Assembly (NCBI RefSeq): GCF_029024105.1
Contig: NZ_CP118963.1
Span: forward strand, 2,418,001-2,482,000
Direction of reading: 5' to 3'
Length of the DNA: 64,000 bases
Origin: Acinetobacter lwoffii
Lineage (GTDB): Bacteria > Pseudomonadota > Gammaproteobacteria > Pseudomonadales > Moraxellaceae
Shown here: piece after piece, positions 1 to 9,339 of the stretch
How positions within the stretch are numbered: position 1 is the first letter of the stretch
Layout of the letters: each line of letters starts with the position of its first letter
Program-made: the position numbers and the translations under genes
Notes under the pieces: model-generated
Told to the model about the DNA's origin: nothing
The model's input: the letters and a program-made list of their open reading frames with translations, nothing else
The model's database searches: none

Positions 1-48
1 AACCTGAATGACCTGATCCGACAAACAATAAGGACAATTTAAACTCAT
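1..48 (-). CDS. Partial small protein with CPYC motif (cut by window edge)
   Basis: Only the first 16 codons are inside the window. The peptide begins MSLNCPYCLSDQ, and the CxxC five residues in suggests a zinc-ribbon-like start. The start at 48 is preferred because an AGAGGT ribosome site lies about nine bases upstream. The frame stays open back to another ATG at 120, which has no ribosome site. It lies downstream of the Gp2-like gene on the same strand and so probably belongs to the same integrated element. The family is not recognised. Confidence 0.45.
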   Translation of the reverse strand, partial: MSLNCPYCLSDQVIQV

Positions 49-151
49 AATATATACCTCTAGAAATGACAAAGGCTCACCGATTGGTAAGCCTTGCAAA
101 GTTAAAAAACTCGTTTTCATCTAGATAATGTATATCTGAGATTATTTTCAT

Positions 152-1060
152 TTAGCGTCTATCATATTGCGTTATTAACTGACCTTTGCCAAATACTCTT
201 CGCCCTCTCGGTTTAACTCGTAAGTATTGAAGGGTACGTTTGTGATGATCAGTAAGGTATTCCATTGCCTCAATGAAATTTGTCACTTGGGTTGAATCGC
301 GACGATAAATCAAACCGATCCCCAGCTCATCTCTACCTCGGAGCTCCTTTACGCGTTCGCGGTTCCAACAATTATAGCCTTGACCATAATCTCGAGTAAT
401 CTCACTCCAAAGCGCGATAATTTTATTCCCCCAATATGCTGCGCTTCCATCACGAAAGGCAGTATCATAAATGATTGCTAAATGGCAATGAAAACCTTTA
501 CTTTTACCACCTTGCTCTACTCCCCATATATACCCGATCACATGTTTAAATATGCCATCTTTATTTTGGATACGATTAAGCAGTATATCTAAGTCCTTAT
601 AAATATCTTCAACTCTGATTCGACTAGAATGTTCTTGCAAATAACCCAAGTCCACACGAGAGACTAATATTCGACTACATTTATTAAGTATTGATCTACA
701 ATATTTCTGCACTTCAATTTTATTTTCATCTTTCTGTTTTTCGATAATCTTATAATCTTTTTCAAAATCCTCAGATAAATCTAAAAACCATGATCTCATC
801 TCTCTATACCCAATTATCTTTAGCTCATCCATAAGATCAAAATAATCGGAGTTTATTCTCTGCAAGTCATATCTCAGAATTACAAAGAATTGAAGATAAC
901 CTATGTATTGATCATCAGGATCATAAATATCATCAAAGTCGAATAATAGATTAGTAAGCTGCGAATAGAATTCATCCCATTCCCTACTTCTTCTTTTTAG
1001 ACATTTTAAGAAGTTCTCAATCTCAAGTGTAAGTTGTGCTTGGTTAATTGAATCTCTCAT
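152..1060 (-). CDS. YagK/YfjJ (inovirus Gp2-like) family protein
   Basis: This 302-residue protein resembles the YagK/YfjJ C-terminal domain family, related to inovirus Gp2-type replication proteins. The visible core is GFHCHLAI near residues 189-196, an HxH motif like the metal-binding motif of HUH rolling-circle nucleases. A Tyr-containing helix (MEYLTDHHK, about 266-274) and a basic RGRRVFGKGQ stretch (about 285-294) follow. The N-terminal 150 residues are charged and helical, with no recognised domain. E. coli yfjJ and yagK sit in the cryptic prophages CP4-57 and CP4-6. Here the gene shares an element with a P4-type integrase next to ssrA. A replication or regulatory role for the element is inferred. 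The start is ATG at 1060. Confidence 0.7.
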   Translation of the reverse strand: MRDSINQAQLTLEIENFLKCLKRRSREWDEFYSQLTNLLFDFDDIYDPDDQYIGYLQFFVILRYDLQRINSDYFDLMDELKIIGYREMRSWFLDLSEDFEKDYKIIEKQKDENKIEVQKYCRSILNKCSRILVSRVDLGYLQEHSSRIRVEDIYKDLDILLNRIQNKDGIFKHVIGYIWGVEQGGKSKGFHCHLAIIYDTAFRDGSAAYWGNKIIALWSEITRDYGQGYNCWNRERVKELRGRDELGIGLIYRRDSTQVTNFIEAMEYLTDHHKRTLQYLRVKPRGRRVFGKGQLITQYDRR

Positions 1061-1411
1061 GTTTAAACCTATGTATGTGATAGTTACATAAGAGATAGGG
1101 AATTCAGTATATTTATACGTTTACTTCTCAATAGCATGTTAGCTAATAAAAGATAATATATATAACCAAAGCTCTAGAGAGTCCAAACTTCACCTGTGGT
1201 ACAGCATCTAATCCCCACATTAAGCATATTTCCTCCCTGCTTTACACTTAGTCTCTAGCCTTAAAAAAGCTAGAATTAAGCAAAAGCATAGTGATGACTA
1301 CCAAAAAACGTGTATAAACTATGATTTCGAGGAGTCCAGTATAGTTTTAGTATTGAAAAAAACTACTATAAATACTACAGTAATCACTACAAATATTTAT
1401 GTAAAAATCTT
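1061..1411. other. AT-rich intergenic region of the integrated element
   Basis: This 351-base stretch lies between the divergent Gp2-like gene and the AT-rich plus-strand gene. I see no convincing coding frame. It must hold both promoters. Its right end carries short repeats (AGTAT and ACTAC) spaced 11-12 bases apart, listed separately. There is also an imperfect hairpin around CTAGCCTT...AAGCTAG near 1254-1273. Confidence 0.5.
1338..1390. promoter_or_regulatory. Phased short repeats upstream of the AT-rich gene (possible operator)
   Basis: AGTAT occurs at 1338-1342 and 1349-1353. ACTAC occurs at 1362-1366, 1374-1378 and 1386-1390, so neighbouring copies are 11-13 bases apart, about one helical turn. 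The block ends 21 bases before the ATG at 1412. Tandem short half-sites at one-turn spacing suit a ribbon-helix-helix repressor, and the downstream protein ends in an RHH-like segment. Autoregulation is inference. The region is AT-rich, so chance repeats are possible. Confidence 0.3.
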
Positions 1412-2293
1412 ATGTTAAACACTATTGATAAAGATCATCCTAACTATGAACTTACTATAAAAATTTTTAAAGAATTTAAGGATGAATCCTTAATCTGGAT
1501 AGTAGATCGTTGGGCTGATAAAAATGATATGAGTAAAATGGGTGTTCTTAAACTTATTAATGACAGACATAATTTTAAAGAAATAGCTGATTATTTAGAA
1601 ATTGAGTTCAAAAATTCCACACCCAAGAATTTAGAGATTTTTTTAGAAAATTGTTATGAAAATAAACATAAATATATTCTGAATGAAGATCTAAAATTTT
1701 TAGAAAAAGATAGTCGATTATGCTGGGCAATTATCAATAATCTTAAATACAAATATAAAGAAGATATACCAAGAAGATATAATTTCAGAAATCCTTATTT
1801 CTCTCTTATCTTTTTAATACATATTGAATTATTTAATTTTAATATACAAGTTGATGAATTAAGACATTATTTAAAACAAATAAGCAATAAGGACAATCCA
1901 GTAGTATTTCTAAGTAAATATATAGAAAATCCTGAATTTATAGATTGGGCTTTAAAATATACAGAAAGAAAAAATCGCATAATTACTTTTCCTAATTTCA
2001 CCCCTACTAACTCTAATGACCAACTGGAGAAACTTTTAGGATATTGGGACTTTCTCTATATTAATGACCTACAAAAATATTGTATTGAAATAAATAAACT
2101 TAAAAAATCATGGCAGCAAAATATTTTTAGAGAAAAAAATAAAGAAAACCCTAAAAAATATTTTCACTTACCATTAAAGAAAAAGACAAAAAACCATTTA
2201 GAGAAATTAGCACATTTAAAAAATATGTCTGAAAGTAATGTTCTAGAAGAATTGATTAATAAGGCATATGAAGAATATAGAGAATATAAGTGA
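1412..2293 (+). CDS. Hypothetical AT-rich protein with RHH-like C-terminus
   Basis: The 293-residue product is rich in Lys, Asn, Ile and Phe. The gene is clearly more AT-rich than the core genes, which suggests horizontal origin. I do not recognise the family. No signal peptide or membrane segment is visible and most of the protein looks helical. Its last 45 residues (FHLPLKKKTKNHLEKLAHL, then MSESNVLEELINKAYEEY) resemble a strand-helix-helix of the ribbon-helix-helix fold, so DNA binding through the C-terminus is possible. It lies between the integrase and the Gp2-like gene, where satellites and prophages often carry cargo such as defence or regulatory genes. No good ribosome site precedes the ATG at 1412. 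Confidence 0.6.
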   Translation: MLNTIDKDHPNYELTIKIFKEFKDESLIWIVDRWADKNDMSKMGVLKLINDRHNFKEIADYLEIEFKNSTPKNLEIFLENCYENKHKYILNEDLKFLEKDSRLCWAIINNLKYKYKEDIPRRYNFRNPYFSLIFLIHIELFNFNIQVDELRHYLKQISNKDNPVVFLSKYIENPEFIDWALKYTERKNRIITFPNFTPTNSNDQLEKLLGYWDFLYINDLQKYCIEINKLKKSWQQNIFREKNKENPKKYFHLPLKKKTKNHLEKLAHLKNMSESNVLEELINKAYEEYREYK

Positions 2294-2322
2294 TCAAAAA
2301 AGGAAAGGCTCTTTACTGAGCC
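2294..2322 (-). terminator. Intrinsic terminator of the integrase gene
   Basis: On the minus strand GGCTC-6 nt-GAGCC (2307-2322) is followed by a T-rich tract (TTTCCTTTTTT). The hairpin overlaps the last codons of the integrase. On the other side it abuts the end of the convergent AT-rich gene. Confidence 0.55.
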
Positions 2323-3452
2323 ATCCACTCCTTAATCTTCTCCCCATACCACGCCATCAACCTTACCCGCTCATCCCAGTATTGTGCTCGGTTATAGGCC
2401 GAGCGAATTCTATTTTGAGGCACATGAGCAAGCTGGCGCTCAATGGCATCTGGATTAAACAGATTTGATTCGTTTACGACTGTACTGAATAGCGATCTAA
2501 AACCATGTGTGGTCATCCGACCTGCATAGCCCGAACGCTTGATCACGGCCAAAATAGATTCGCTACGCATAGGTTCTTTGTTATTTAAACGATGTGGAAA
2601 TAACAGTTCCTGATTATGGGTAAGTCTCAAAGCCTGAAGCTCGGCAATCATCATGTCCGTCAACGGTACACGATGTGGAAGACGGTTCTTCATCCGCTCT
2701 TCAGGGATATCCCACTTACGCCCTTCCAGGTCAAATTCTTCCCAGCGTGCTTGCAGCAATTCACTAACCCGAACACCTGTCAGCATGATCAGAATAATGG
2801 CATGATGTGTTTGAGCATCACTTGGGTAAGCTCTTACCTTTCTTAAAAATTCAGGCATTTCAGAGGCAGTAAGCGAAGCCAAATTTTTGACTCTTTTATT
2901 CTTGAGAGCATAAACCAGATCACCTGCCGGATTATCATAACGATAGCCATGCGCAATGGCATACTTCATGACCATGCCGCAACGAGATAAGGTACGTTTT
3001 GCAATTTCAAGCGAGCCTCTAGCTTCAATCTTCTTAATAATCTGCAGAATCTCAGGAGCCTGAATCTGGTTAATACGCTTATTAGCAAGAGCAATATAAA
3101 GCTCATCCAATGAAGCTCTAACATTACTAATATGTTTGGATGACCAGGTTTCTTTTTGATTATTGAACCAATCTTCTGCAACTTCTTTGAAATATGGCTT
3201 TAATTCTTCATGCAGCACTGAACGTGAGAATCGATGCTTAAGCTCATATGCAAGCTCCCTTGCCTTTTTTAAGCTTAAATCTGGATATGGACCAAGCGAT
3301 TCAGACTTACGCTCACCATGGACAGTGACGCGTACATTCCAATATTTTTGACCTTTGGTGGTAATGATGAGGGATAAACCATGTGAATCCGAAAGACGAT
3401 ACTGTTTGTCTTTCGGCTGTGCTTTTCTACATTCAGTATCTGTAAGTGGCAT
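2313..3452 (-). CDS. P4-type tyrosine recombinase/integrase
   Basis: This 379-residue site-specific integrase has the N-terminal arm domain of P4-type integrases (starting MPLTDTECRKAQPKDKQYRL). A SAM-like core-binding domain follows at about 85-180, then a catalytic domain. Visible catalytic residues are Arg in LTGVRVSEL (about 228), the HGFR box (His 316, Arg 319), His about 343 in RQLAH and Tyr about 353 in SAYNRAQY. The start at 3452 is chosen because the family begins with MPLTD; the frame extends upstream to 3500 without matching it. The gene points away from the ssrA 3' end, a common arrangement for elements inserted into tmRNA genes. It probably drives integration and excision of the element to its left. 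Confidence 0.9.
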   Translation of the reverse strand: MPLTDTECRKAQPKDKQYRLSDSHGLSLIITTKGQKYWNVRVTVHGERKSESLGPYPDLSLKKARELAYELKHRFSRSVLHEELKPYFKEVAEDWFNNQKETWSSKHISNVRASLDELYIALANKRINQIQAPEILQIIKKIEARGSLEIAKRTLSRCGMVMKYAIAHGYRYDNPAGDLVYALKNKRVKNLASLTASEMPEFLRKVRAYPSDAQTHHAIILIMLTGVRVSELLQARWEEFDLEGRKWDIPEERMKNRLPHRVPLTDMMIAELQALRLTHNQELLFPHRLNNKEPMRSESILAVIKRSGYAGRMTTHGFRSLFSTVVNESNLFNPDAIERQLAHVPQNRIRSAYNRAQYWDERVRLMAWYGEKIKEWMAQ

Positions 3453-3564
3453 ATCGATTACCCATAATTGATGTATTAATTTCTGGGTAAATTTTCCCAA
3501 TATTTACCCACAAAGAGCAAATATGGGGTCAAATGGGATCAGACGCTATCGGACAAACAGGCAT

Positions 3565-3604
3565 AAAAAAAAGCCTTTAAACATTGAGTTTAAAGGCTTT
3601 TTTA
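3565..3604 (-). terminator. Terminator downstream of ssrA
   Basis: A near-perfect hairpin has stems GCCTTTAAAC and GTTTAAAGGC, flanked by A and T runs on its two sides, so it can work in both directions. It lies about 30 bases past the tmRNA 3' end and is the natural stop for ssrA. Whether it came from the host or from the integrated element cannot be decided here. Confidence 0.75.
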
Positions 3605-3634
3605 GATTCCGATGGATTACTTCGGAAAGAATTT

Positions 3635-3993
3635 TGGTGGAGGTGGCGGGAGTTGAACCCGCGTCCGCCAGCACTACGCTCGAGAATACTACATGCTTAG
3701 ATATCGTCTATTGTTTTAACTCTTTGTGACCCGACGAACAGGGTACAAATCGCGATCCTCTTAATTTAGTACAAAGCCCCGAGGCTTGGCTTTATACGGA
3801 CTTGTGTGCGTGCGCTTCAGTCGGACTCTCTAACCACAAGTATTCGGAGAGGCGGACAAGCTGCCCTTAGGCAGCTAGAGCGTATGATTCGTCGTTTGCG
3901 ACTAAAAAATGCAAATTTGATTTACGAGAGAAAATGCGCTCTCGGCATGCATCTATGAGTTTCATCACCAGCGTCGAAGCCAGAAACACCCCC
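3635..3993 (-). ncRNA. ssrA: tmRNA (ssrA)
   Basis: Transfer-messenger RNA rescues stalled ribosomes by trans-translation together with SmpB. The 5' end on the minus strand is GGGGGTGTTTCTGGCTTCGA (from 3993). The 3' end, at 3635, is a T-arm and acceptor stem ending GGTTCAACTCCCGCCACC and then TCCACCA. The tag frame (3899-3867) reads ANDESYALAA and stop; the resume codon is GCA. The 3' end faces the integrase gene, matching the classic use of ssrA 3' ends as attachment sites. The 359-nt length is normal. Confidence 0.95.
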
Positions 3994-4006
3994 AAAGTAC
4001 AAGGCA

Positions 4007-4015
4007 ATCATAGCA
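4007..4015 (-). promoter_or_regulatory. Probable ssrA extended -10 promoter element
   Basis: The minus strand reads TGCTATGAT here, an extended -10 motif (TGn before TATGAT). Transcription from it would begin about seven bases upstream of the mature 5' end. That leaves a short leader like those removed by RNase P from pre-tmRNA. No good -35 box is visible at 17 bases, as is common for extended -10 promoters. Confidence 0.45.
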
Positions 4016-4123
4016 TAAATGTCAAAAATTACGATGTATTTTCTGAACATTTACACAACTTGATGCGCTTAATTACATTATTGCGCTAATATTTTACTTT
4101 TCAAGCCGAATAACAGAAAAATT

Positions 4124-5608
4124 ATGAGCTACCTTCTGGCCCTGGATCAGGGAACTACGTCAAGTCGGGCCATTATTTTTAATGAACATGGACAAGTTCA
4201 GGCAACGGCTCAACGTGAAACACATATCCACACCGCACATTCAGGCTGGGTGGAACAGGATGCACAGGAAATCTGGAGCTCACAGATTGCGGTGGTACAG
4301 CAAGCTTTAGCGACTGCAGGTATTCTGGCAAAAGATATTAGAGCCCTTGGCCTGACTAACCAGCGTGAAACCACTGTAGTCTGGGATCGTCGAAACGGCA
4401 AACCGCTCGCCCCGGCAATCGTCTGGCAGGACCGTCGTACGTCTGATTGGTGTAACCGGCTGATTGAACAAGGCCTGATGTCCAAAATTCAGCAAAAAAC
4501 CGGCCTACGGATTGATCCTTATTTTAGTGCGGGAAAATTGGTCTGGTTTTTAGAGTATGTCGAGGGAGTACGGGCACTCGCTGAACAAGGCCATGTGGCA
4601 TTTGGTACGATCGATAGCTGGCTGATCTGGAATCTGACCCAAGGCGCAGAGCACGTCATTGAAGCCAGTAACGCTTCTCGTACCATGTTGATGAATCTGC
4701 AGCAACAGTCGTGGGATGAAGAGCTACTCGAGCTGTTTAATATCCCTGCTTCGGTCTTACCGAAAATTATTTCTTCTGATTGTTATGTCGCTGACACTGC
4801 TTCTGGCTTACTGGGGGCCAATATTCCCATTACCGGAATTTTGGGGGATCAGCAGTCTGCCCTGTTTGGCCAGTCCTGTTTTGAGGTGGGCAGTGCTAAA
4901 AACACCTATGGTACTGGCTGCTTTATGCTGTTCAATACCGGACATAATATTCAGCTTAGCCAGAACAAGCTGCTTTCTACTCTTGCCTGGCAAGCCCAGG
5001 ACCAAACTACCTATGCGCTCGAAGGCAGCGTATTTATGGCTGGTGCTGTAGTGCAATGGTTACGTGATGGCCTCGGAATTATTCAAAAAAGCAGTGATGT
5101 GGAAAAACTGGCGCATCAGGTCGAGCATAGTGACGGCGTGGTTCTGGTTCCGGCATTTACCGGACTGGGCGCGCCGCATTGGGATAGTGAAGCACGTGCC
5201 CTACTCTGTGGCATGTCACGCGGTACGACCAAAGCGCATATCGCTCGTGCAGCCCTTGAATCTATTGCCTTTCAGGTATCGGATGTGCTCAGTGCGATGC
5301 AGTCTGATATTGCACATCCACTTAAAGAACTGCGGGTTGATGGTGGTGCCAGCAGCAATGACATGCTAATGCAATTTCAGGCCGATATTCTGAATGTACC
5401 GGTACTGCGTCCGAAAATGCTAGAAGCTACTGCCTGGGGCGCAGCCGCTATGGCCGGATTAAAAGCTGGCGTATTTTCAAACCTGGATGAAATTTCCCAG
5501 TCCTGGCAGCTGAACCGTGCTTTTGAACCCAAAATGCAAAATGACGAAAGAGAAATGCATTTAGCCAAATGGCAAAATGCCTTGAAACGGGCTAAATCTG
5601 ATCTCTAA
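4124..5608 (+). CDS. glpK: Glycerol kinase
   Basis: GlpK phosphorylates glycerol with ATP to sn-glycerol 3-phosphate in the cytoplasm, the first step of glycerol use. The 494-residue length is typical. It opens with the FGGY-kinase phosphate-binding loop LALDQGTTSSRAI (about 4-16). It contains WQDRRTS (about 102-108), the ILGDQQSALFGQ nucleotide-binding segment (about 239-250) and the C-terminal LRVDGGASSNDMLMQFQ signature. No glpF or glpD neighbour is visible. It is a single gene with an intrinsic terminator about 30 bases downstream, convergent with the thioesterase gene. Confidence 0.95.
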   Translation: MSYLLALDQGTTSSRAIIFNEHGQVQATAQRETHIHTAHSGWVEQDAQEIWSSQIAVVQQALATAGILAKDIRALGLTNQRETTVVWDRRNGKPLAPAIVWQDRRTSDWCNRLIEQGLMSKIQQKTGLRIDPYFSAGKLVWFLEYVEGVRALAEQGHVAFGTIDSWLIWNLTQGAEHVIEASNASRTMLMNLQQQSWDEELLELFNIPASVLPKIISSDCYVADTASGLLGANIPITGILGDQQSALFGQSCFEVGSAKNTYGTGCFMLFNTGHNIQLSQNKLLSTLAWQAQDQTTYALEGSVFMAGAVVQWLRDGLGIIQKSSDVEKLAHQVEHSDGVVLVPAFTGLGAPHWDSEARALLCGMSRGTTKAHIARAALESIAFQVSDVLSAMQSDIAHPLKELRVDGGASSNDMLMQFQADILNVPVLRPKMLEATAWGAAAMAGLKAGVFSNLDEISQSWQLNRAFEPKMQNDEREMHLAKWQNALKRAKSDL

Positions 5609-5636
5609 ATCCTCTAGGTTCATATTTGATCATTAT

Positions 5637-5665
5637 AAAAAAAGCACTGTTAAACAGTGCTTTTT
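5637..5665. terminator. Bidirectional terminator between glpK and the thioesterase gene
   Basis: AAAGCACTGTT and AACAGTGCTTT form a hairpin flanked by A and T runs. It lies between convergent genes and can stop both transcripts. Confidence 0.8.
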
Positions 5666-5688
5666 AATTTCCTCATTTCACGATTTTA

Positions 5689-6186
5689 TTAATAGGCATA
5701 AGACGCAATTGCAGTTGCAATCGCCTTATCTTCATCATTGACCATGGTCATGCGCATGGTGCAGCCCTTACGCCCCAAACGTAAGGTTTCTGCACGTGCA
5801 ATAAAATATTTGCCACGTCCAGGCGCCAGATAATCTACCCGCATATCGACCGTCGCCAGACGCGATACTTTTTTAATGGTATCTGCAATCGTTTCCGGTT
5901 CAGCTTTTTTATACAGTTCGCCCATGGCCACAATACCACCGACACTATCCAGTACAGTTGCAGCCAGACCGCCATGCAGAATCTGGAAAGCCACATTACC
6001 AATCATGAAATCCTGCATTTCTACATAGGCCTCAATCTGGCCCTCGACCACCCGCATGGTCATGCCGTTATGCTTAAAAAAAGGAGAGCTATTAAAAGCA
6101 TGTACCAGCTGGTTCAGGACTACATCAATATCCACTTTCGAGCCCAGATGTATATTACCGGTCCAGTTTCTCTCTGTCTTACTCAT
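5689..6186 (-). CDS. Hotdog-fold thioesterase family protein (PaaI/YigI-like)
   Basis: This is a roughly 165-residue single hotdog domain, probably hydrolysing an acyl-CoA thioester; the substrate is unknown. The core is the HGGLAATVLDSVGG segment, matching the hotdog catalytic helix in which HGG precedes an Asp. A central LAPGRGKYFIARAE strand pair follows. The ATG at 6186 (MSKTERNW) is preferred. A GTG at 6207 would add seven residues but has no ribosome site. The gene is transcribed away from hemB, with the two promoters in the gap from 6187 to 6291. Confidence 0.8.
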   Translation of the reverse strand: MSKTERNWTGNIHLGSKVDIDVVLNQLVHAFNSSPFFKHNGMTMRVVEGQIEAYVEMQDFMIGNVAFQILHGGLAATVLDSVGGIVAMGELYKKAEPETIADTIKKVSRLATVDMRVDYLAPGRGKYFIARAETLRLGRKGCTMRMTMVNDEDKAIATAIASYAY

Positions 6187-6258
6187 CACTTTGCCCGAAT
6201 CCACCACAATAAAAAACCGCTAATTTATGCCCAAAAATTTGAGTTAGGGCTACAATAG

Positions 6259-7305
<1,047 letters not shown>

Positions 7306-7320
7306 AAGGATTTCGGCGCA

Positions 7321-8445
7321 ATGCATATTGCCATTGTCGGCGCTGGCATCACCGGTTTGATGTCGGCGCTGGAACTGCTTGAACAGGGATGTTCTGTTAC
7401 CCTTTTTGATCAACAGGCCGCCGGACAGGCTGCATCCTGGGCTGGAGGAGGAATCCTTTCCCCGATGTATCCGTGGCGTTATCCCGCTGCTGTAAATGCT
7501 CTGGCTCGACATGCCAAACCCATGTATCAGGACTGGAATCAAAAACTGCAACCTTTCACTGGCATCGATTTCCAGATTCATGAAACAGGTATGCTGATTT
7601 TTGATGAATCCGATTTTGAAATCGGTTTAAGTTATGCCAAAACACATCAGGATCCGCAGCAACAGGCAGAATTGCTTGATCAGGCTAAACTGCAACAGAT
7701 CAATCCAAGAATTAATCAGAGCAAATTCAAGCAGGCGATTTATTTCCCTGAACTGGCGAATATCCGTAATCCACGGTTATTACAGTCGATCATTCACTAT
7801 TTGAAGCAGCATCCTCGTGTCACCTGGCAAGAAGACTGTAAAATCACTCGGCTCAATATTCAGCAAGGCTGTGTAAAAAGTATCTCAGATGAACATAGCC
7901 AGGTTTTTCAGGCAGATCAATATGTGTTCACAACCGGAGCATGGTCACAATACTGGTCACAGCAACTTGGTTTGGAAATTCCGGTACAACCGGTGCAAGG
8001 TCAGATGCTGCTGTTTAAAACGCCAGAAAACTGGCTGCCGACCATGTGCATGAACAAGGTGATGTACCTGATTCCACGACCAGACGGACATATTTTATGT
8101 GGTTCCAGTATGCGTCAGGTCGGTTTTGACACCTCGCCTTCTGCCGAAATTCGGCAGGATATTTTACAGGCGTGCATCGAGATGGTACCGGAACTGGCAG
8201 ATTTTCCGCTGGTCAAGCAATGGGCCGGATTAAGACCCAGCTCACCCGATGGCATTCCCTATATAGGCAGAATTCCCAAGCTACACAATGCCTGGGCCAA
8301 TTTCGGACATTTCCGTAATGGTTTATGTATGGGGCCGGCATCAGGCAAACTACTCGCTCAACTTATCCTTGAACAAACGCCAATCGTTGATCCAGTTCCT
8401 TATGATCCAGTCTGTTTATTAGAGTCCAGTCATTTAGTGCTTTAG
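7321..8445 (+). CDS. thiO: Glycine oxidase ThiO-like FAD-dependent oxidoreductase
   Basis: This DAO-type flavoenzyme probably oxidises glycine to the iminoglycine used in thiazole (thiamine) synthesis. It is 374 residues, the family length. The N-terminal Rossmann motif is IAIVGAGITGLMSALELL (about 3-20). AASWAGGGILSPMYPW (about 38-53) is typical of ThiO. The C-terminal GLRPSSPDGIPYIGR and NFGHFRNGL segments complete the FAD site. Other thi genes are not adjacent, so the thiamine role rests on family resemblance. A different D-amino-acid or sarcosine oxidase activity is possible. Its 3' end overlaps the convergent downstream gene by 12 bases. Confidence 0.85.
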   Translation: MHIAIVGAGITGLMSALELLEQGCSVTLFDQQAAGQAASWAGGGILSPMYPWRYPAAVNALARHAKPMYQDWNQKLQPFTGIDFQIHETGMLIFDESDFEIGLSYAKTHQDPQQQAELLDQAKLQQINPRINQSKFKQAIYFPELANIRNPRLLQSIIHYLKQHPRVTWQEDCKITRLNIQQGCVKSISDEHSQVFQADQYVFTTGAWSQYWSQQLGLEIPVQPVQGQMLLFKTPENWLPTMCMNKVMYLIPRPDGHILCGSSMRQVGFDTSPSAEIRQDILQACIEMVPELADFPLVKQWAGLRPSSPDGIPYIGRIPKLHNAWANFGHFRNGLCMGPASGKLLAQLILEQTPIVDPVPYDPVCLLESSHLVL

Positions 8446-9339
8446 GATATTATCCAGCGCTTCTTTCAGAGTTGGATAATGAAACTGGAATCCAGCCTCC
8501 TGCAAGGCTTTGGGCTGTACATACTGACCGTTCAATACCAGTTGTGACTGTTCTCCCAGCATCATTTTCAGACTGCATGCGGGTAGTGGAAGTAAGGGTT
8601 TGCGTTTCAGAATCTGGGCCGTAGTTCGTGCAAACTGGGCCTGACTACTTTTTTCTGGCGCGACCACATTAAAGATCTGCTCGGCTGTATCCTCAAGTAT
8701 CAAGAATTCAATCGCACGCAGCACATCCTCTAGATGCACCCAGGTCACTGGCTGACGTCCATGACCAATCCGCCCAAACAGATTCAGCTTAATCGGCAAT
8801 AGCATCTGCGGAAGAATCCCACCACCTTTGCCAAACACCACCGCAAAGCGAACAATCTTGGTGTTCTGGTTAGTATAGGACAAGGCCAGCTGCTCCCACT
8901 TCGCACAGAGTTCGGACATAAAAATATCTTGTGGCGGACTTTGCTCCGTGCAGACCTGATCCCAGCGCTCTGTCGGATCAATGCCATAATAGCCGACGGC
9001 CGATGTTGAAATAATCCGTTTCGGTCTAAGCTGATTTTTTTCTAAATAATCAAATAACCGTTTGGTGCTATCTAAACGGCTATCCAGCAATTTCTTTTTA
9101 CGCGCTGCCGTCCAACGGCCTTGACCGATGCTTTCGCCAGCCAGATTGACCACATAATCAATCTGATGCTGTTTTAATTCTTCCAGCTGGTTAATCCAGT
9201 GGAAGTCCGGATGTGGTTCACGTTTATTTTTCTGACGGGTCAGACCAATCACCCGATAATCCCGTTCCAGTAAAAAATGCACGAGATGACTGCCAATAAA
9301 ACCACTCGCTCCCGTCACCAGCACTACAGGTTTATACAT
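8434..9339 (-). CDS. TIGR01777-family NAD(P)-dependent epimerase-like protein
   Basis: This 301-residue extended SDR protein resembles E. coli YfcH and SDR39U1. It starts with the dinucleotide-binding motif VLVTGASGFIGSHLVHFLL (about 6-24). STSAVGYYG (about 111-119) supplies the SDR Ser/Tyr region. The C-terminal region (SSQAQFARTTAQILKRKP...LPLPA) matches the DUF1731 tail of this family. The substrate is unknown. The minus-strand gene ends inside the 3' end of thiO. Confidence 0.88.
   Translation of the reverse strand: MYKPVVLVTGASGFIGSHLVHFLLERDYRVIGLTRQKNKREPHPDFHWINQLEELKQHQIDYVVNLAGESIGQGRWTAARKKKLLDSRLDSTKRLFDYLEKNQLRPKRIISTSAVGYYGIDPTERWDQVCTEQSPPQDIFMSELCAKWEQLALSYTNQNTKIVRFAVVFGKGGGILPQMLLPIKLNLFGRIGHGRQPVTWVHLEDVLRAIEFLILEDTAEQIFNVVAPEKSSQAQFARTTAQILKRKPLLPLPACSLKMMLGEQSQLVLNGQYVQPKALQEAGFQFHYPTLKEALDNILKH

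Noticed and set aside
71..100. Hairpin with arms AAGGCTCACC and GGTAAGCCTT
   Set aside because: It has one mismatch and no T tract on either strand, and it lies inside the extended frame of the window-edge protein. I did not call it a terminator.
2268..2468. Plus-strand frame overlapping the integrase end
   Set aside because: It is antisense to the integrase, Pro/Leu-rich and lacks a ribosome site; it is a shadow frame.
3635..3700. Possible separate tRNA gene (T-arm and CCA end)
   Set aside because: It is the tRNA-like 3' end of tmRNA; the matching 5' end is 350 bases away and no anticodon arm is present.
3523..3729. Short plus-strand frame crossing the ssrA 3' end
   Set aside because: It runs through the terminator and the tmRNA acceptor stem and has no ribosome site or family resemblance.
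7321..8445. Possible thiamine riboswitch upstream of thiO
   Set aside because: Only 15 bases separate hemB and thiO, with no room for a TPP riboswitch.
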